Assembly (NCBI RefSeq): GCF_001013905.1
Contig: NZ_LN831790.1
Coordinates: 2,294,001 to 2,358,000, forward strand
Direction: 5' to 3'
From: Streptomyces leeuwenhoekii
GTDB lineage: Bacteria; Actinomycetota; Actinomycetes; Streptomycetales; Streptomycetaceae
Length of the DNA stretch: 64,000 nt
Each line of letters starts with the position of its first letter. Position 1 is the stretch's first letter. Positions 17,413 through 26,164 of the stretch are shown here, in pieces. The notes beneath the pieces are model-generated. The model saw only the letters and a list, made by a program, of their open reading frames with translations, was not told the DNA's origin and made no database searches. Both the position numbers and the translations under genes were made by a program.

Positions 17413-18351
17413 TCAGGCTGTAACCGGTCGTTCGACCAACGACAGAGCCAGTCGCGGAAGTTCCGCCAGATCCTCCGCGGCTCCACTCAACCAGTGCACG
17501 CGCGGGTCGCGCCTGAACCATGAATCCTGGCGGCGCGCGAAGCGTTTGGTGGCACGCACGGTCTCGGCCCGCGCCTCCTCGAGCGTGCACTCGCCGGCGA
17601 GCGCGGCGAGGATCTGCTGGTAGCCGAGCGCGCGCGACGCCGTGCGCCCCTCGCGCAACCCCCGCGCCTGAAGTGCGCGCACTTCGTCGACGAGGCCCGC
17701 CTCCCACATCCGGTCGACGCGGCGCGCGATGCGCTCGTCCAGCTCGGGACGGGAGACGTCGACGCCGATCTGGAGGGTGTCGTAGACCGAGTCGTGCCCG
17801 GGGAGGTTGGCGGTGAAGGGCCGGCCGGTGATCTCGATCACCTCCAGGGCGCGGACGATACGGCGGCCGTTGCCGGGCAGGATCGCCCGCGCGGCCTCCG
17901 GATCGGCGGCGGCCAGGCGGGCGTGCAGCGCGCCCGGGCCGCGCAGTGCGAGCTCCTCCTCCAGCCGGGCCCTGACCTCCGGGTCGGTGCCGGGGAACTC
18001 CAGGTTGTCGACGGCCCCGCGGACATAGAGTCCGGAGCCGCCGACCAGGATCGGCCAGCGTCCGGCGGCGAGCAGCGCGTCGATGCGCTCGCGGGCCAGC
18101 CGCTGGTACTCGGCGACGGAGGCCGTGACCGTCACGTCCCAGACGTCCAGCAGATGGTGGGGGACGCCGCCGCGCTCCTCGGGCGTCAGCTTGGCGGTAC
18201 CGATGTCCATCCCACGGTAGAGCTGCATGGAGTCGGCGTTGACGACCTCGCCGCCGAGCCGTTGGGCCAGAAAAACGCCCAGATCGGACTTTCCGGCCGC
18301 GGTGGGTCCGACGACGGCGATGACGCGGGGGGCGGGGGGTGCACTGCTCAC
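17413..18351 (-). CDS. miaA: tRNA dimethylallyltransferase MiaA
   Basis: Transfers the dimethylallyl group of DMAPP to A37 of tRNAs reading UNN codons. The product of 312 residues has the P-loop VVGPTAAGKSDLG (about 12-24), the substrate-binding DSMQLYRGMDIGTAK, the GGSGLYVRG motif and a C-terminal RFARRQDSWFRRD tRNA-binding segment. The GTG at 18351 starts just before the first strand with GGGG upstream; the frame is open far upstream but without family similarity. The partner enzyme MiaB, which methylthiolates the same base, is encoded at 20.1-21.6 kb on the same strand. Confidence 0.96.
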   Translation of the reverse strand: MSSAPPAPRVIAVVGPTAAGKSDLGVFLAQRLGGEVVNADSMQLYRGMDIGTAKLTPEERGGVPHHLLDVWDVTVTASVAEYQRLARERIDALLAAGRWPILVGGSGLYVRGAVDNLEFPGTDPEVRARLEEELALRGPGALHARLAAADPEAARAILPGNGRRIVRALEVIEITGRPFTANLPGHDSVYDTLQIGVDVSRPELDERIARRVDRMWEAGLVDEVRALQARGLREGRTASRALGYQQILAALAGECTLEEARAETVRATKRFARRQDSWFRRDPRVHWLSGAAEDLAELPRLALSLVERPVTA

Positions 18352-18533
18352 CGCCCCAGTCTCGCAAACCTCGCGACCGCCTCTCGAACGAGTTACGTGA
18401 CGGTGCGCCTCCGGGGTCGTTGCCCGTTGCGAGGTTCCCACCGCCGAATCGCGGAGGGAGCGGCCCGGACCACGCGAACGGACGCACCGGGCAACGCGGG
18501 ATTTCGCCCGCACGAGTAACGTATGGAGTTGAT

Positions 18534-18794
18534 ATGGGCGTTTTTGCACGACTTCTTCGGAGGTCGAAGGCCACCGGGGAGCCACCGGCCGCCGAGGCAC
18601 AGGCCGCCGCACCGGCCCCCGCGCAGCCGGAGGAGACGGCGAAGCGGCCCGATGACACCGGGGCGGAGCAGGCGGCCGAGCCGGCGGTGACGGAAGCCGC
18701 CGGGGAGACCGGGTCCGAGGGCGTCGACATCCCCAAGCAGCAGTCCGCCGGGAAGGCGGCCGACAACGAGGCCGGCGAGGGCGCCCGCGCGTAA
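18534..18794 (+). CDS. Small disordered protein of unknown function
   Basis: An 86-residue protein with a basic, amphipathic N-terminus (MGVFARLLRRSK) followed by an Ala/Glu/Pro-rich acidic tail that is probably disordered. The ATG at 18534 follows GGAG. It is followed after 24 bases by the MT0933-type gene on the same strand, suggesting an operon divergent from miaA. Similar small proteins occur in this position in other streptomycetes, as I recall, sometimes labelled 'gliding motility protein' without evidence. Function unknown. Confidence 0.75.
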   Translation: MGVFARLLRRSKATGEPPAAEAQAAAPAPAQPEETAKRPDDTGAEQAAEPAVTEAAGETGSEGVDIPKQQSAGKAADNEAGEGARA

Positions 18795-18818
18795 CCGCCC
18801 CGCCAGGGAAGGCGAACC

Positions 18819-19121
18819 ATGGGTCTGCTGGACAACGTGAAGGCCAGACTGGGTCCGGCGAAAGGCAAGGTCTCGGACCTCGCGCAGCGCCACGGGGGCA
18901 AGATCCAGCACGGTCTCGACCGGGCGGCCAAGGCCGTCGACGAGAGGACCAAGGGCAAGTACAGCGACCGGATCCGGACGGGCGCGGACAAGGCCAAGGG
19001 CGCCATGGACCGACTCGCGCACCAGGACGGCAGCGGCGCGGACCCGGGCGGCGGCACGCCGGGCACCACGCCGCCGACGCCGGGCACCACCCCGCCGGCC
19101 GGGCCACCGCCGACCTCCTGA
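18819..19121 (+). CDS. MT0933-like 'antitoxin' family protein
   Basis: A 100-residue protein matching the MT0933/Rv0909 family: MGLLDNVKARLGPAKGKVSD, a Lys-rich helix with HGGKIQHGLDRAAKAVDERTKGKYSDRI, then a Gly/Pro/Thr tail containing two GTTPPTPGTTPP-type repeats. GGGAAGG precedes the ATG. The family was named as antitoxin in Mycobacterium, but no toxin gene is adjacent here; the upstream partner is an 86-residue acidic protein that does not look like a toxin. The many lysines and repeated amphipathic pattern resemble CsbD-like or nucleoid/stress proteins, so the antitoxin label should be held loosely. Confidence 0.78.
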   Translation: MGLLDNVKARLGPAKGKVSDLAQRHGGKIQHGLDRAAKAVDERTKGKYSDRIRTGADKAKGAMDRLAHQDGSGADPGGGTPGTTPPTPGTTPPAGPPPTS

Positions 19122-19232
19122 CCGGCGTGCCGGCATCACCGGCAGGCACCCGCGCCCGTGCATCAGGCGCATCGGCGGACGACCGGGGCTACGACAGCTC
19201 CCGGCCGTCCGCCGTCCCACGGCCCGGCTCGG

Positions 19233-19943
19233 CTACGACCAGGCGGCCACGACGTACCCCACGCCGTAGGGCGCGTCCTCGTACAGCAGCGCGCCGCCGA
19301 GGGCGGTCCCCTCGGCCGCGCCCGCCAGGACCTGCCAGGGAGCCCGCCCCGAGACCTTCAGCTCGCGGGCGAGCTCCGTGTCCAGCGCGGTGAGGGCGGC
19401 CCCGTCCGCCGCGCCCAGCGCACGCGCGATCTCCGCGTCGAAGGGCGCGGCCCGCTCGTCCAGATACCCGGGCGCCTTGAGACTGCGGCACGCACTGGCG
19501 TCTCCCATCACCAGCAGGGCCACCCGCCCGGCCCGCGCCGCGAGGTCCCGGCCGACGGCCGCGCAGCGCGGGGCCGGAAGCTCTTCCCCGACCGTGATGC
19601 CCTCGACCGGCGCGTCGGACCACCCCGTCCGCTCCAGCAGCCAGGCGGCCGCCATGAGCCCGTACGGCAGCTCGCCACCGGCCGCCGCTCCCTCGCCGGG
19701 TCCCAGCCGTACGTCCTTGTCCACACCGAAGCCGCGGAACGAACCCGGGGTGCCCTCGGGGTACGCCGTCACGCCGTCCTCGCCGGGTCCGACGACCACG
19801 AGCCGGTCGGGCCGGGCGGCGGCCAGCACGCCGAGCGCGTCCACGCAGGCGGCGCGGGCGGCGTCCAGTTCGGGTGCGGCGCCCGCGGCGACTTCGGGCA
19901 CGAGCAGGGGCGGGCAGGGGCAGACTGCGGCGGCGACAAGCAT
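19233..19943 (-). CDS. Class III extradiol dioxygenase-like (LigB/MEMO superfamily) protein
   Basis: A 236-residue Ala-rich protein. Its N-terminus (LVAAAVCPCPPLLVPEVA) and RLVVVGPGEDG, LLVMGDASACRS and FDAEIARALGAADG resemble the LigB/MEMO-superfamily proteins conserved beside miaB in actinobacteria (Mycobacterium Rv2728c type). A metal-binding His normally found near the N-terminus is replaced by Cys-Pro-Cys-Pro, so dioxygenase activity is doubtful. The ATG at 19943 lacks a strong ribosome-binding site. It lies downstream of miaB on the same strand with a 128-bp gap. Confidence 0.75.
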   Translation of the reverse strand: MLVAAAVCPCPPLLVPEVAAGAAPELDAARAACVDALGVLAAARPDRLVVVGPGEDGVTAYPEGTPGSFRGFGVDKDVRLGPGEGAAAGGELPYGLMAAAWLLERTGWSDAPVEGITVGEELPAPRCAAVGRDLAARAGRVALLVMGDASACRSLKAPGYLDERAAPFDAEIARALGAADGAALTALDTELARELKVSGRAPWQVLAGAAEGTALGGALLYEDAPYGVGYVVAAWS

Positions 19944-20071
19944 GATCGGCAGCGTAACGCCGTACGCCCGCCGACGGGCACCGGGCGTCCGCCGAGCCGC
20001 GCCCCGGGCGCGGCCGGCGGGTGCCCGTCACTCCTCCGGGGCGAGGCCCTGCTCCCCGCCGCGCCCGCCGG

Positions 20072-21589
20072 TCAGTCGCAGCCGCAGCCGCCGGCGGCCA
20101 CCGGCAGCGGCTCGGGCACGCCGATCTTCGGCAGCCCCAGCATCACGCCCGCCGGCTTGGCCTGCTCGGCGGCGTTGCGCTTCTCCCAGGCGTCGCCCGC
20201 GCGGGTGCGGCGCACGCTCAGCACCGGGCCCTCGGCGAGAAGGTGGTGCGGCGCGGCGTAGGTGACCTCCACGGTGACCACGTCGCCGGGGCGGACCTCC
20301 TGCTGCGGCTTGGTGAAGTGCACCAGGCGGTTGTCGGGGGCCCGGCCGGACAGGCGGTGGGTGGTGCCGTCCTTGCGGCCCTCGCCCTCGGCGACCATCA
20401 GCTCCAGGGTGCGGCCGACCTGCTTCTTGTTCTCCTCCCAGGAGATCTCCTCCTGGAGGGCGACCAGCCGCTCGTAGCGCTCCTGGACGACCTCCTTGGG
20501 GATCTGGCCGTCCATCTCGGCGGCCGGGGTGCCCGGGCGCTTGGAGTACTGGAAGGTGAACGCCTGCGCGAACCGGGCCTCGCGCACCACGTGCAGCGTC
20601 TGCTCGAAGTCCTCCTCGGTCTCGCCGGGGAAGCCCACGATGATGTCGGTGGTGATCGCCGCGTGCGGGATGGCCTCGCGGACCTTGCGGATGATGTTCA
20701 GGTACCGCTCCTGGCGGTAGGAGCGGCGCATCGCCTTCAGGACCGGGTCCGAGCCGGACTGGAGCGGCATGTGGAGCTGCGGCATCACGTTGGGCGTCTC
20801 GGCCATGGCGGCGATGACGTCGTCGGTGAAGTCGCGCGGGTGCGGGGAGGTGAAGCGGACACGCTCCAGGCCCTCGATCGCGCCGCAGGCGCGCAGCAGC
20901 TTGCTGAACGCCTCGCGGTCGCCGATGTCGGAGCCGTAGGCGTTCACGTTCTGCCCGAGCAGGGTGATCTCACTGACGCCCTCGCCGACCAGGGCCTCGA
21001 TCTCGGCGAGGATGTCGCCGGGCCGGCGGTCCTTCTCCTTGCCGCGCAGGGCGGGGACGATGCAGAAGGTGCAGGTGTTGTTGCAGCCGACCGAGATGGA
21101 CACCCAGGCCGCGTACGCGCTCTCGCGCCGCGTCGGCAGGGTGGAGGGGAACGCCTCCAGCGACTCGGCGATCTCGACCTGAGCCTCCTCCTGCACCCGG
21201 GCGCGCTCCAGCAGCACCGGCAGCTTGCCGATGTTGTGCGTGCCGAAGACGACGTCCACCCAGGGCGCCCGCTTGACGATGGTGTCGCGGTCCTTCTGCG
21301 CCAGGCAGCCGCCGACCGCGATCTGCATGCCGGGGCGGCGGGCCTTCTTGGGGGCGAGGTGGCCGAGGTTGCCGTACAGCTTGTTGTCGGCGTTCTCGCG
21401 GACCGCGCAGGTGTTGAAGACGACGACGTCGGCGTCGCCGTCGGCCCCCTCGGGGGCACGGACGTAACCCGCGTCCTCCAGCAGTCCGGCCAATCGCTCG
21501 GAGTCGTGGACGTTCATCTGGCACCCGTAGGTGCGGACCTCGTATGTTCGCTTGGCGTCCACAGGCTGGCTCCGGTCGATGCTGCTCAT
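20072..21589 (-). CDS. miaB: tRNA-2-methylthio-N6-dimethylallyladenosine synthase MiaB
   Basis: Radical SAM methylthiotransferase that converts i6A37 to ms2i6A37. The 505-residue product has the N-terminal MTTase domain with cysteines in [19 protein letters not shown] and GGCLAQ (second Fe-S cluster). The radical SAM cluster is [13 protein letters not shown]-terminal TRAM domain precedes a Cys-rich tail (GGCGCD). The ATG at 21589 (MSSIDRS) matches the family N-terminus; a GTG seven codons upstream is possible. It acts after MiaA. A paralogous enzyme, RimO, is encoded at 54.3-55.7 kb. Confidence 0.96.
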   Translation of the reverse strand: MSSIDRSQPVDAKRTYEVRTYGCQMNVHDSERLAGLLEDAGYVRAPEGADGDADVVVFNTCAVRENADNKLYGNLGHLAPKKARRPGMQIAVGGCLAQKDRDTIVKRAPWVDVVFGTHNIGKLPVLLERARVQEEAQVEIAESLEAFPSTLPTRRESAYAAWVSISVGCNNTCTFCIVPALRGKEKDRRPGDILAEIEALVGEGVSEITLLGQNVNAYGSDIGDREAFSKLLRACGAIEGLERVRFTSPHPRDFTDDVIAAMAETPNVMPQLHMPLQSGSDPVLKAMRRSYRQERYLNIIRKVREAIPHAAITTDIIVGFPGETEEDFEQTLHVVREARFAQAFTFQYSKRPGTPAAEMDGQIPKEVVQERYERLVALQEEISWEENKKQVGRTLELMVAEGEGRKDGTTHRLSGRAPDNRLVHFTKPQQEVRPGDVVTVEVTYAAPHHLLAEGPVLSVRRTRAGDAWEKRNAAEQAKPAGVMLGLPKIGVPEPLPVAAGGCGCD

Positions 21590-21719
21590 GCCATAAGGGT
21601 AGGCGGTCACCCGGACAGCTCCGGCCGCCGCGGCAGGGCCCGGGGGTCCGGCCGTGCCGCGCCGGGGCCAAATCCGGGGGCCGGCTCCGGGCCGCGGTGG
21701 CGGGATCCGCCCGGGGCTC

Positions 21720-22679
21720 TCACTCCAGTCCCATGTGCAGGCGCAGGACGAGCCCCTCGGCCGCCGCCCGGATCTCGACCAGATCGCACAGCTCGTGCAT
21801 GATCCACACGCCTCGGCCCCCGGTCGTCGCGCAGGGGTCGGGGCGGCGGCGGCCGGTGAGGGGATCGCTCAGCCGGCCCCGGTCGCCGATCTCCGCGATG
21901 AGCTCCCGGCCGGTCCGCCACATGCGCAGCGTCCCGCGTCCGCCTCCGTGGCGCACCGAGTTGCTGGTCGCCTCGCTGACGGCGAGGAGCCAGTCGGGAC
22001 GGCGGGACGGCGGCAGGCCGGCCGCCGCCGCCCAGCGTTCGGCCTCGTCGCGCGTGCGCGCCAGGTCCCGCTCGCCGAAGGGGACGACGACCGCGTCCGC
22101 CGGCTCGGGCAGCGGGACGTCGCAGTCGCGGCAGACGTCGTGCGGATCGGCGTAGCGGGAACTGGCCCGGTAGGCGTCCGGGCCGCCGACGACGGGGTGG
22201 GTGCGGTACGCCTGGGCCAGCACTTCCTCGGGCAGCGCGGTGTCGTAGGGGCACAGGATGCCGGCCGGGCGTCCCGCGAAGGCGAGGTTGATCAGTGCCT
22301 CGTGGCGGGTGGCCTCCCATGCCTCCGCCGGAGTGCGCCCGACCCAGATCGGCTCTCCGACGATGGAGACCCCCGCGGAGGCGTCCCGGTGGCGGTCTGC
22401 GAAGTCCTGGAGCATCGACAGGATGCGGCCCGGGTTGCGGCCCGCCCGGGCCATGTCCACCCAGGTGATCTCCTCGCGGGCGTCGCCCAGGGCGTCGCGG
22501 AGCAGCGGGAGCTGCCGGCCGGGGACGGCGACCAGCAGACGGTGGCCGTCCTCCAGGGCGCCTCGGACGAAGGCCCCGACGCCGGCGGTGTACTCGTCGT
22601 CGGTGCCGTAGAACAGGGCGGGGTGGAAGAACGTGTCGCGGTTGCCGGACCCGCCGGGTGCGCGCGTGTGTGCGGTCAT
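21720..22679 (-). CDS. MEDS-domain sensor with C-terminal anti-sigma-type ATPase
   Basis: A 319-residue two-domain protein. The first half (about 15-170: [51 protein letters not shown]) is a MEDS (DcmR-type sensory) domain. The second half (about 190-315) is an RsbW/SpoIIAB-type HATPase_c domain with the N-box [25 protein letters not shown] and [12 protein letters not shown]. Such fusions are frequent in Streptomyces and probably act as serine kinase/anti-sigma factors responding to an unknown ligand. Its ATG overlaps the stop of the upstream MEDS-STAS gene in ATGA, so the two are translationally coupled and probably form a signalling pair. Confidence 0.85.
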   Translation of the reverse strand: MTAHTRAPGGSGNRDTFFHPALFYGTDDEYTAGVGAFVRGALEDGHRLLVAVPGRQLPLLRDALGDAREEITWVDMARAGRNPGRILSMLQDFADRHRDASAGVSIVGEPIWVGRTPAEAWEATRHEALINLAFAGRPAGILCPYDTALPEEVLAQAYRTHPVVGGPDAYRASSRYADPHDVCRDCDVPLPEPADAVVVPFGERDLARTRDEAERWAAAAGLPPSRRPDWLLAVSEATSNSVRHGGGRGTLRMWRTGRELIAEIGDRGRLSDPLTGRRRPDPCATTGGRGVWIMHELCDLVEIRAAAEGLVLRLHMGLE

Positions 22680-23599
22680 CGTTCCACGACCTCCACCGCG
22701 GAGCCGAGCTCGGGGAACAGCTCCAGCAGCCGGCGCAGCGGCGCGGGGCCCTCCCGCAGGCGCACCGGGGGGCCGGGGGGCCGGTCCGCCGCGGCACCGG
22801 CCAGGATCGCGAGCGAGGCGGCGTCCAGATGACGCAGGTCCGACATGTCCAGCTCCAGCCGCGGTGCGGGCGCGCTCCGGATGGCGGCGGCCACGGCGGC
22901 GACGACGTCCCGGGTGTCGTGTCCGGCCGATCCGGACATCAGGAAGCCGGGCCGGTCGGCCAGCGGGGCCACGCGCAGCACGGGCGCGGCCACCGGGCTC
23001 CCCCGGTGGGTCACATGGGCTCCCGCCAGAACGCTCACCCGGGGGTCGGGCAGCATGCGGCGGTCGTAGAAACACCATGCCGTCAGGGGCAGCCGGCCGA
23101 AGACCTCGTCGTGTATCCGCAGTTCGTACTCGAGCAGCCGGTCCGCGCCCGCCACGTCCCGGACGCACCAGGACATCTCCCCGATCGCGCGCAGCCCGCG
23201 GTGTCCCCGGCCGGTGGCCGTCTCCACCGCGTCGTGCCACAGCCCGATCATCGCGTCGGGGTCGAAAGCGGCACCGGCGAGGTAGGTCCGTGCGGCGGTC
23301 GACACGCTCAGCTGTCCGGTGGCCTGGGCGGCCACCGCGTCGATTCCGGCGTCGACGAGCGTACGCAGCACCTTTTCGGGATCGGTGACGTCCGCGAAGT
23401 ACTGCACCTGCTCGCCCCGGTCCAGCCCGCCGCGGACGAAGGCGCACAGGTGCTCCGCCCACTCCCGGTCGTCGGAGAAGACCACGTCACGATGGCGTTG
23501 CGCCGCCGGACCCCATGGGAGAGGTGCGGCCGTCTTCGGCACCATGGCCACGCTGCTCGCCCTCGTTCCTGCGTTCGGCTTCCCCATACATGGAAACAC
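22676..23599 (-). CDS. MEDS-domain protein with C-terminal STAS domain (anti-sigma antagonist-like)
   Basis: A 307-residue protein with an N-terminal MEDS domain (about 35-200: HLCAFVRGGLDRGEQVQYFA, GLRAIGEMSWC, LTAWCFYDRRMLPDP) and a STAS domain (about 215-300: LELDMSDLRHLDAASLAIL) like SpoIIAA/RsbV. In RsbV the phosphorylated serine lies in a D-S-S/T motif; here the corresponding region is DLRHLDAASLA, so Ser is present one position off. Coupled by ATGA overlap to the MEDS-ATPase gene, giving a likely partner-switching pair. The start is uncertain: ATG 23599 or ATG 23545 (MVPKTAAPL). Confidence 0.82.
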   Translation of the reverse strand: MFPCMGKPNAGTRASSVAMVPKTAAPLPWGPAAQRHRDVVFSDDREWAEHLCAFVRGGLDRGEQVQYFADVTDPEKVLRTLVDAGIDAVAAQATGQLSVSTAARTYLAGAAFDPDAMIGLWHDAVETATGRGHRGLRAIGEMSWCVRDVAGADRLLEYELRIHDEVFGRLPLTAWCFYDRRMLPDPRVSVLAGAHVTHRGSPVAAPVLRVAPLADRPGFLMSGSAGHDTRDVVAAVAAAIRSAPAPRLELDMSDLRHLDAASLAILAGAAADRPPGPPVRLREGPAPLRRLLELFPELGSAVEVVER

Positions 23600-23695
23600 A
23601 CGGGGTGGTGTGCTCCCGGGCGTGCGGCGACCGGCCGGCTCCCGCTCACGGGCGACGGCTCGGCCCGGTGCTGGTCAGGAGCCTCGGGTCCGGCG

Positions 23696-24355
23696 TCAGG
23701 GTTCGATGAGACCGGCGCGGATCGCGTAGCGGGTGAGTTCCAGGCGGTCGCGCATGCCGAGCTTCTGCAGGAGGTTGGCGCGGTGGCGTTCGACGGTCTT
23801 GGCGCTGATGAAGAGCAGTTCGCCGATCTCCTTGGAGGTGTGCCCCTCGGCGACGAGCTTGAGGATCTCCTCCTCGCGCTCGGTGATCGGCCGCCGGGGC
23901 AGGCCGTCTCCGCGGTGCAGGCGGTCCAGGTAGGAGCGGACGAGGGCGCGTTCGGCGCCCGGGTAGATGAACGGCTCGTCGCGGACCGCCGCGCGGCACG
24001 CCTCGACCAGATCGCGGTCGGCGACGGACTTCAGGACGTAGCCGCAGGCCCCGGCCTTGAGCGCCTCGAAGAAGTACTGCTCGTTGTCGTACATGGTCAG
24101 GATGAGGATGCGCAGGCCGGGCAGGCGGCGGGAGAGTTCGCGGGCGGCCTGGAGGCCGGTCGTGCGGGGCATGGCCACGTCGAGGACGGCCAGGTCCACC
24201 TCGGTGGTGCGGGCCGCGGCGACCGCCTCGGCGCCGTCACCGGCCTCGGCGACGACCGTCAGGTCGGGCTCGCCGTCCAGGATGAGGCGCACTCCGCGGC
24301 GGACGAGGGTGTGGTCGTCGGCGAGCAGGACACGTATCGGGGGTGGTGCGGGCAT
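23696..24355 (-). CDS. NarL/FixJ-family response regulator
   Basis: A 219-residue response regulator. The receiver domain (1-120) has VLLADDHTLVRRG, the phospho-acceptor Asp in LAVLDVAMP and the Lys in YVLKSV. The LuxR-type HTH (about 150-215) reads ITEREEEILKLVAEGHTSKEIGEL and ISAKTVERHRANLLQK, cut here into short pieces. The ATG overlaps the kinase stop in TGATG, so translation is coupled. Gene order suggests the SCO5785 regulator of S. coelicolor, which I recall as affecting the onset of secondary metabolism; that link is from memory. Confidence 0.93.
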   Translation of the reverse strand: MPAPPPIRVLLADDHTLVRRGVRLILDGEPDLTVVAEAGDGAEAVAAARTTEVDLAVLDVAMPRTTGLQAARELSRRLPGLRILILTMYDNEQYFFEALKAGACGYVLKSVADRDLVEACRAAVRDEPFIYPGAERALVRSYLDRLHRGDGLPRRPITEREEEILKLVAEGHTSKEIGELLFISAKTVERHRANLLQKLGMRDRLELTRYAIRAGLIEP

Positions 24356-25575
24356 CAGCGGTCTCCGGGGGTGGCCGGTGCGTGCGGGGGGTCGCCTCCG
24401 GGAGCGGCGGCCTCCCGGCCAGCGGCCGGTGCGGGCGCGGTCTGGGGCGCGGGGGCGGCGTCCGGGGGAGCGGACGGTACGGGTACCGGCGCGGCGACGG
24501 CTTCTCCCGGAGCGGCCGGCCGGGGTGGGCGCGTGGCGTCCGGCGTGTGTGCCGGTACCCGCAGGCGTACGTCGGTTCCCCGCCCGGGGGCGGGTCCCAC
24601 GTGCAGCGTGGCTCCTGCCAGCAGGGCGCGTTCGCGCATGCCGCGGATGCCGGCGCCCTCCGTGGCGTCGCCGAGGCCGGCGCCGTTGTCGCGGACGAGG
24701 AGTTCGACGCCGTCGGGCAGCGGAGTCAGGCGGAGCTCGGCGCGGTCGGCGGCGGAGTGGCGGGCGGTGTTGGTCAGCCCCTCCTGGGCCACCCGGTAGA
24801 TCACGAGTTCGGACTCCGCGGTGAGCGGGGGCAGCTCGGCGGCGATCCGGTGGCGCACGGTCAGGCCGTCGTGGGTGAACTCGGCGGCGAGCGAGCGCAA
24901 CGCGCTGGTCAGACCGAGTTCCTCCAGGACGCCGGGCCGCAGGCGGCGGGCGATACGGCGGATCTCGTCCAGGCCGGCCCGGGTGGCCTCCTGGGCCTGG
25001 GTGACCTCCTCGCGCAGCTCGCCGGGCGCCCGGTCGGCGACCCGCTTGAGCTGGAGCAGGACGGCGGTGAGGGTCTGGCCGACCTCGTCGTGCAGCTCGC
25101 GGGCGATGCGGTGGCGTTCGCGTTCCTGGGCCTGGAGGGCGCGGGCGGCACCGGCGGCGCGCTCGGTCTGGAGCCGGTCCAGCATGGTGTTGTACGTGGC
25201 GATGAGCTCGGCCGCCTCGGCCGGGCCGGCGACCGCCGGGCGGGCCCCGGGACGCAGCAGGTCCGCGGTGGCCATGGCCCGGCTCAGCCGTTGCAGGGGG
25301 GCGAGCCCGATCCGCAGGACGACCGCGTTGCCGGCCAGCAGCGCGGTGAGGCCCGCGAGCAGGATCAGCGCCTCGCCGGGCAGCACGGGGGTCGACACGG
25401 TCACCGGGCCCAGCAGCAGTGCCGTGGCCATGACGAGGCCCGCGGCGTTGAGCGAGAAGATCCGCCAGAACAGCGACACGGTCTTCTTCCCACTCCTCGC
25501 GCTCGTCGCCCACGGTTTCGCCGCGACCAGCCTCGCCGCCCGCGCCCGGCGGCGTATATCCGTCACGACACCCAT
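24355..25575 (-). CDS. NarL-type sensor histidine kinase
   Basis: A 406-residue membrane kinase. Two hydrophobic segments (about 35-55 and 65-90) flank a very short external loop, so the input may lie in the membrane. A HAMP-like linker follows. The HisKA_3 dimerisation domain has RELHDEVGQTL with the phospho-acceptor His, and the ATPase domain has QEGLTNTARHS and DNGAGLGDATEGAG. The last 60 residues are a Pro/Ala-rich disordered tail. It is translated just before the response regulator, sharing the A of TGATG. The counterpart is probably SCO5784. The signal is unknown. Confidence 0.93.
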   Translation of the reverse strand: MGVVTDIRRRARAARLVAAKPWATSARSGKKTVSLFWRIFSLNAAGLVMATALLLGPVTVSTPVLPGEALILLAGLTALLAGNAVVLRIGLAPLQRLSRAMATADLLRPGARPAVAGPAEAAELIATYNTMLDRLQTERAAGAARALQAQERERHRIARELHDEVGQTLTAVLLQLKRVADRAPGELREEVTQAQEATRAGLDEIRRIARRLRPGVLEELGLTSALRSLAAEFTHDGLTVRHRIAAELPPLTAESELVIYRVAQEGLTNTARHSAADRAELRLTPLPDGVELLVRDNGAGLGDATEGAGIRGMRERALLAGATLHVGPAPGRGTDVRLRVPAHTPDATRPPRPAAPGEAVAAPVPVPSAPPDAAPAPQTAPAPAAGREAAAPGGDPPHAPATPGDR

Positions 25576-25678
25576 ATCGCCACCGTACGCGCGGATGGCA
25601 GCATGGCGACGCCGCCTGGCACGTCACGCGTGTGCGACGAGCACGGCGGCACCGGCAAGACGATGAAGGGGAAGAAAC

Positions 25679-26164
25679 GTGTCCGCTCCACGCCTGAAAG
25701 CGACGCCGCTGCCGGGTATCGGGATGCAGTACGACCTGATGACCCGGGAGCACCGCCACCTGTCGGTGGTGGCCCACCGCGACGGCGCCCGCACGGTGAG
25801 CGTGTACCGGGCCGACGACCCCGACTCCTGCGCCCAGTCGCTGCGGCTGACGGGTGCGGAGGCCGGCGTGCTGATCGACGCGCTCAAGCCGTCCCACCAC
25901 AGCGCGAGCCTGCTGTACACCACGGATCTGGGGCTGGTCGCCGAGCGGATCGAGGTGTCGGCGACCTCCCGCTGGAACGGGCGGGTGCTCGGTGACACGC
26001 GGATGCGGACAGAGACGGGCGCGTCGGTCGTCGCCGTGCTGCGGCGGGCCGAGGCGATCCCGTCGCCGGCGCCGGACTTCCGGCTGGCGGGCGGGGACAC
26101 GCTGATCGTCATCGGCACGCGCGAGGGCGTGGACGCCGCCGCGACGATACTCGGGCGGGAGTGA
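25679..26164 (+). CDS. TrkA-C-domain regulatory subunit of a K+/H+ antiporter (KhtT-like)
   Basis: A 161-residue cytosolic protein. An N-terminal segment (PGIGMQYDLMTREHRHLSVV) typical of KhtT/YhaT and a C-terminal RCK_C (TrkA-C) domain (about 80-158: GLVAERIEVSATSRWNGRVL, GDTLIVIGTREGVDAA) are visible. In the Bacillus KhtTU system such a subunit gates K+ efflux. GTG at 25679 follows GGGGAAGAAA. Its stop overlaps the antiporter start in GTGA, so the two proteins are made together. Confidence 0.88.
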   Translation: MSAPRLKATPLPGIGMQYDLMTREHRHLSVVAHRDGARTVSVYRADDPDSCAQSLRLTGAEAGVLIDALKPSHHSASLLYTTDLGLVAERIEVSATSRWNGRVLGDTRMRTETGASVVAVLRRAEAIPSPAPDFRLAGGDTLIVIGTREGVDAAATILGRE

